In this document: positions 34,236 through 34,477 of the stretch, in pieces
Layout: each line of letters begins with the position of its first letter
Position numbering within the stretch: position 1 is the stretch's first letter
Source of the DNA: Lishizhenia sp.
GTDB taxonomy: Bacteria > Bacteroidota > Bacteroidia > Flavobacteriales_D > Crocinitomicaceae
Reading direction: 5' to 3'
DNA length: 34,477 nt
Assembly: GCA_007117355.1 (NCBI GenBank)
Contig: SKGS01000145.1
Coordinates: 1-34,477 of the forward strand
The notes under the pieces: model-generated
Told to the model about the DNA's origin: nothing
Databases searched by the model: none
Seen by the model: the letters and a program-made list of their open reading frames with translations, nothing else
Made by a program: the position numbers and the translations under genes

Positions 34236-34447
34236 TGTCAATCAAAAGAAACTTTTTTTGAATTTTCACGAAACCATCAATTTATTACATGAAACTACAG
34301 TTTTTTTTCATGAAGCATTTTCCTAAGAAAATTTAACATTGGATAATAGTAGTAGAAAGAATGTTAAATCCTATCAAAAAAGTAATTTGGTTAAGGGATG
34401 CGCCTTTATATTTTTTTGAAGATGGAGTGAACTGAAATTCGCTAATA
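34236..34447. other. Non-coding right-end region
   Basis: AT-rich, without a supported gene in either strand. It contains near-symmetrical CATGAA/TTCATG elements around 34287-34316 (ATGAAACTACAG then TTTTCATGAAGC). Confidence 0.35.
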
Positions 34448-34477
34448 ATGGCAAGAAAAAGCACCGCTTTTGATAAC
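34448..34477 (+). CDS. Possible start of a gene cut by the window edge
   Basis: An ATG at 34448 opens ten codons (MARKSTAFDN) that run off the window without a stop. The lysine/arginine-rich start looks like a real N-terminus, but ten residues do not allow a family call, and no convincing promoter box precedes it. Confidence 0.25.
   Translation, partial: MARKSTAFDN

Overview
The window is an AT-rich piece of a Bacteroidota chromosome, most likely order Flavobacteriales. Three things point there: a secreted subtilase ending in a type IX secretion (T9SS) sorting domain; repeated matches to the Bacteroidota promoter -7 box TAnnTTTG (some with TTG about 19-20 bases upstream) and few Shine-Dalgarno sequences; and a typical gene set (AddA-like UvrD helicase, two-gene MutA/MutB, SucA/SucB, DUF389, truncated PAS/HisKA protein). 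Genus cannot be fixed from this window. Most genes are ordinary housekeeping genes.

Layout. 1-356 holds a 98-bp tandem repeat and no gene. 357-2611 has a PhnA-type zinc-ribbon protein and a secreted M14 carboxypeptidase. 2612-4975 is the accessory-looking part: a DUF3223/DCL-like protein with an HNH-like C-terminal half, a HigB/HigA-type toxin-antitoxin pair with an operator palindrome inside its promoter, and long non-coding stretches. 4976-8185 is a full-length AddA/RecB-like helicase-nuclease without an AddB partner in view. 8220-15013 carries an unknown secreted protein (-), sucD (-), a 5'-nucleotidase-like phosphoesterase and a DUF389 membrane protein (+), an ECF-type sigma factor (-), and panB with an RluA-family pseudouridine synthase (-). 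15014-15743 is non-coding and contains three copies of an intergenic repeat, one inverted. 15744-20261 is a mutA-mutB-AI-2E transporter operon. 20296-22204 has a divergent M28 peptidase (-) and a rhodanese (+). 22359-26385 is sucA-sucB. 26495-29537 is a multi-PAS protein with a HisKA box but no ATPase domain, followed after one base by a CheY-like receiver. 29652-33911 has two divergent subtilases. The right end contains a candidate small RNA on the minus strand and perhaps the first codons of another gene.

How genes work together. SucAB makes succinyl-CoA from 2-oxoglutarate, MutAB interconverts methylmalonyl-CoA and succinyl-CoA, and SucD is half of the enzyme turning succinyl-CoA into succinate, so three enzymes of the succinyl-CoA node lie within 17.5 kb. 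The mutA and sucA promoters share the same 14-base core. sucC, the E3 subunit gene, methylmalonyl-CoA epimerase and meaB are not in the window.

I saw no clear new multi-gene system. The best leads are the self-regulated toxin-antitoxin operon with its TTG-started toxin, the kinase-less PAS/HisKA plus receiver pair, the candidate sRNA at the right end, the intergenic repeat cluster at 15.2-15.5 kb, and the DUF3223/HNH-like gene.
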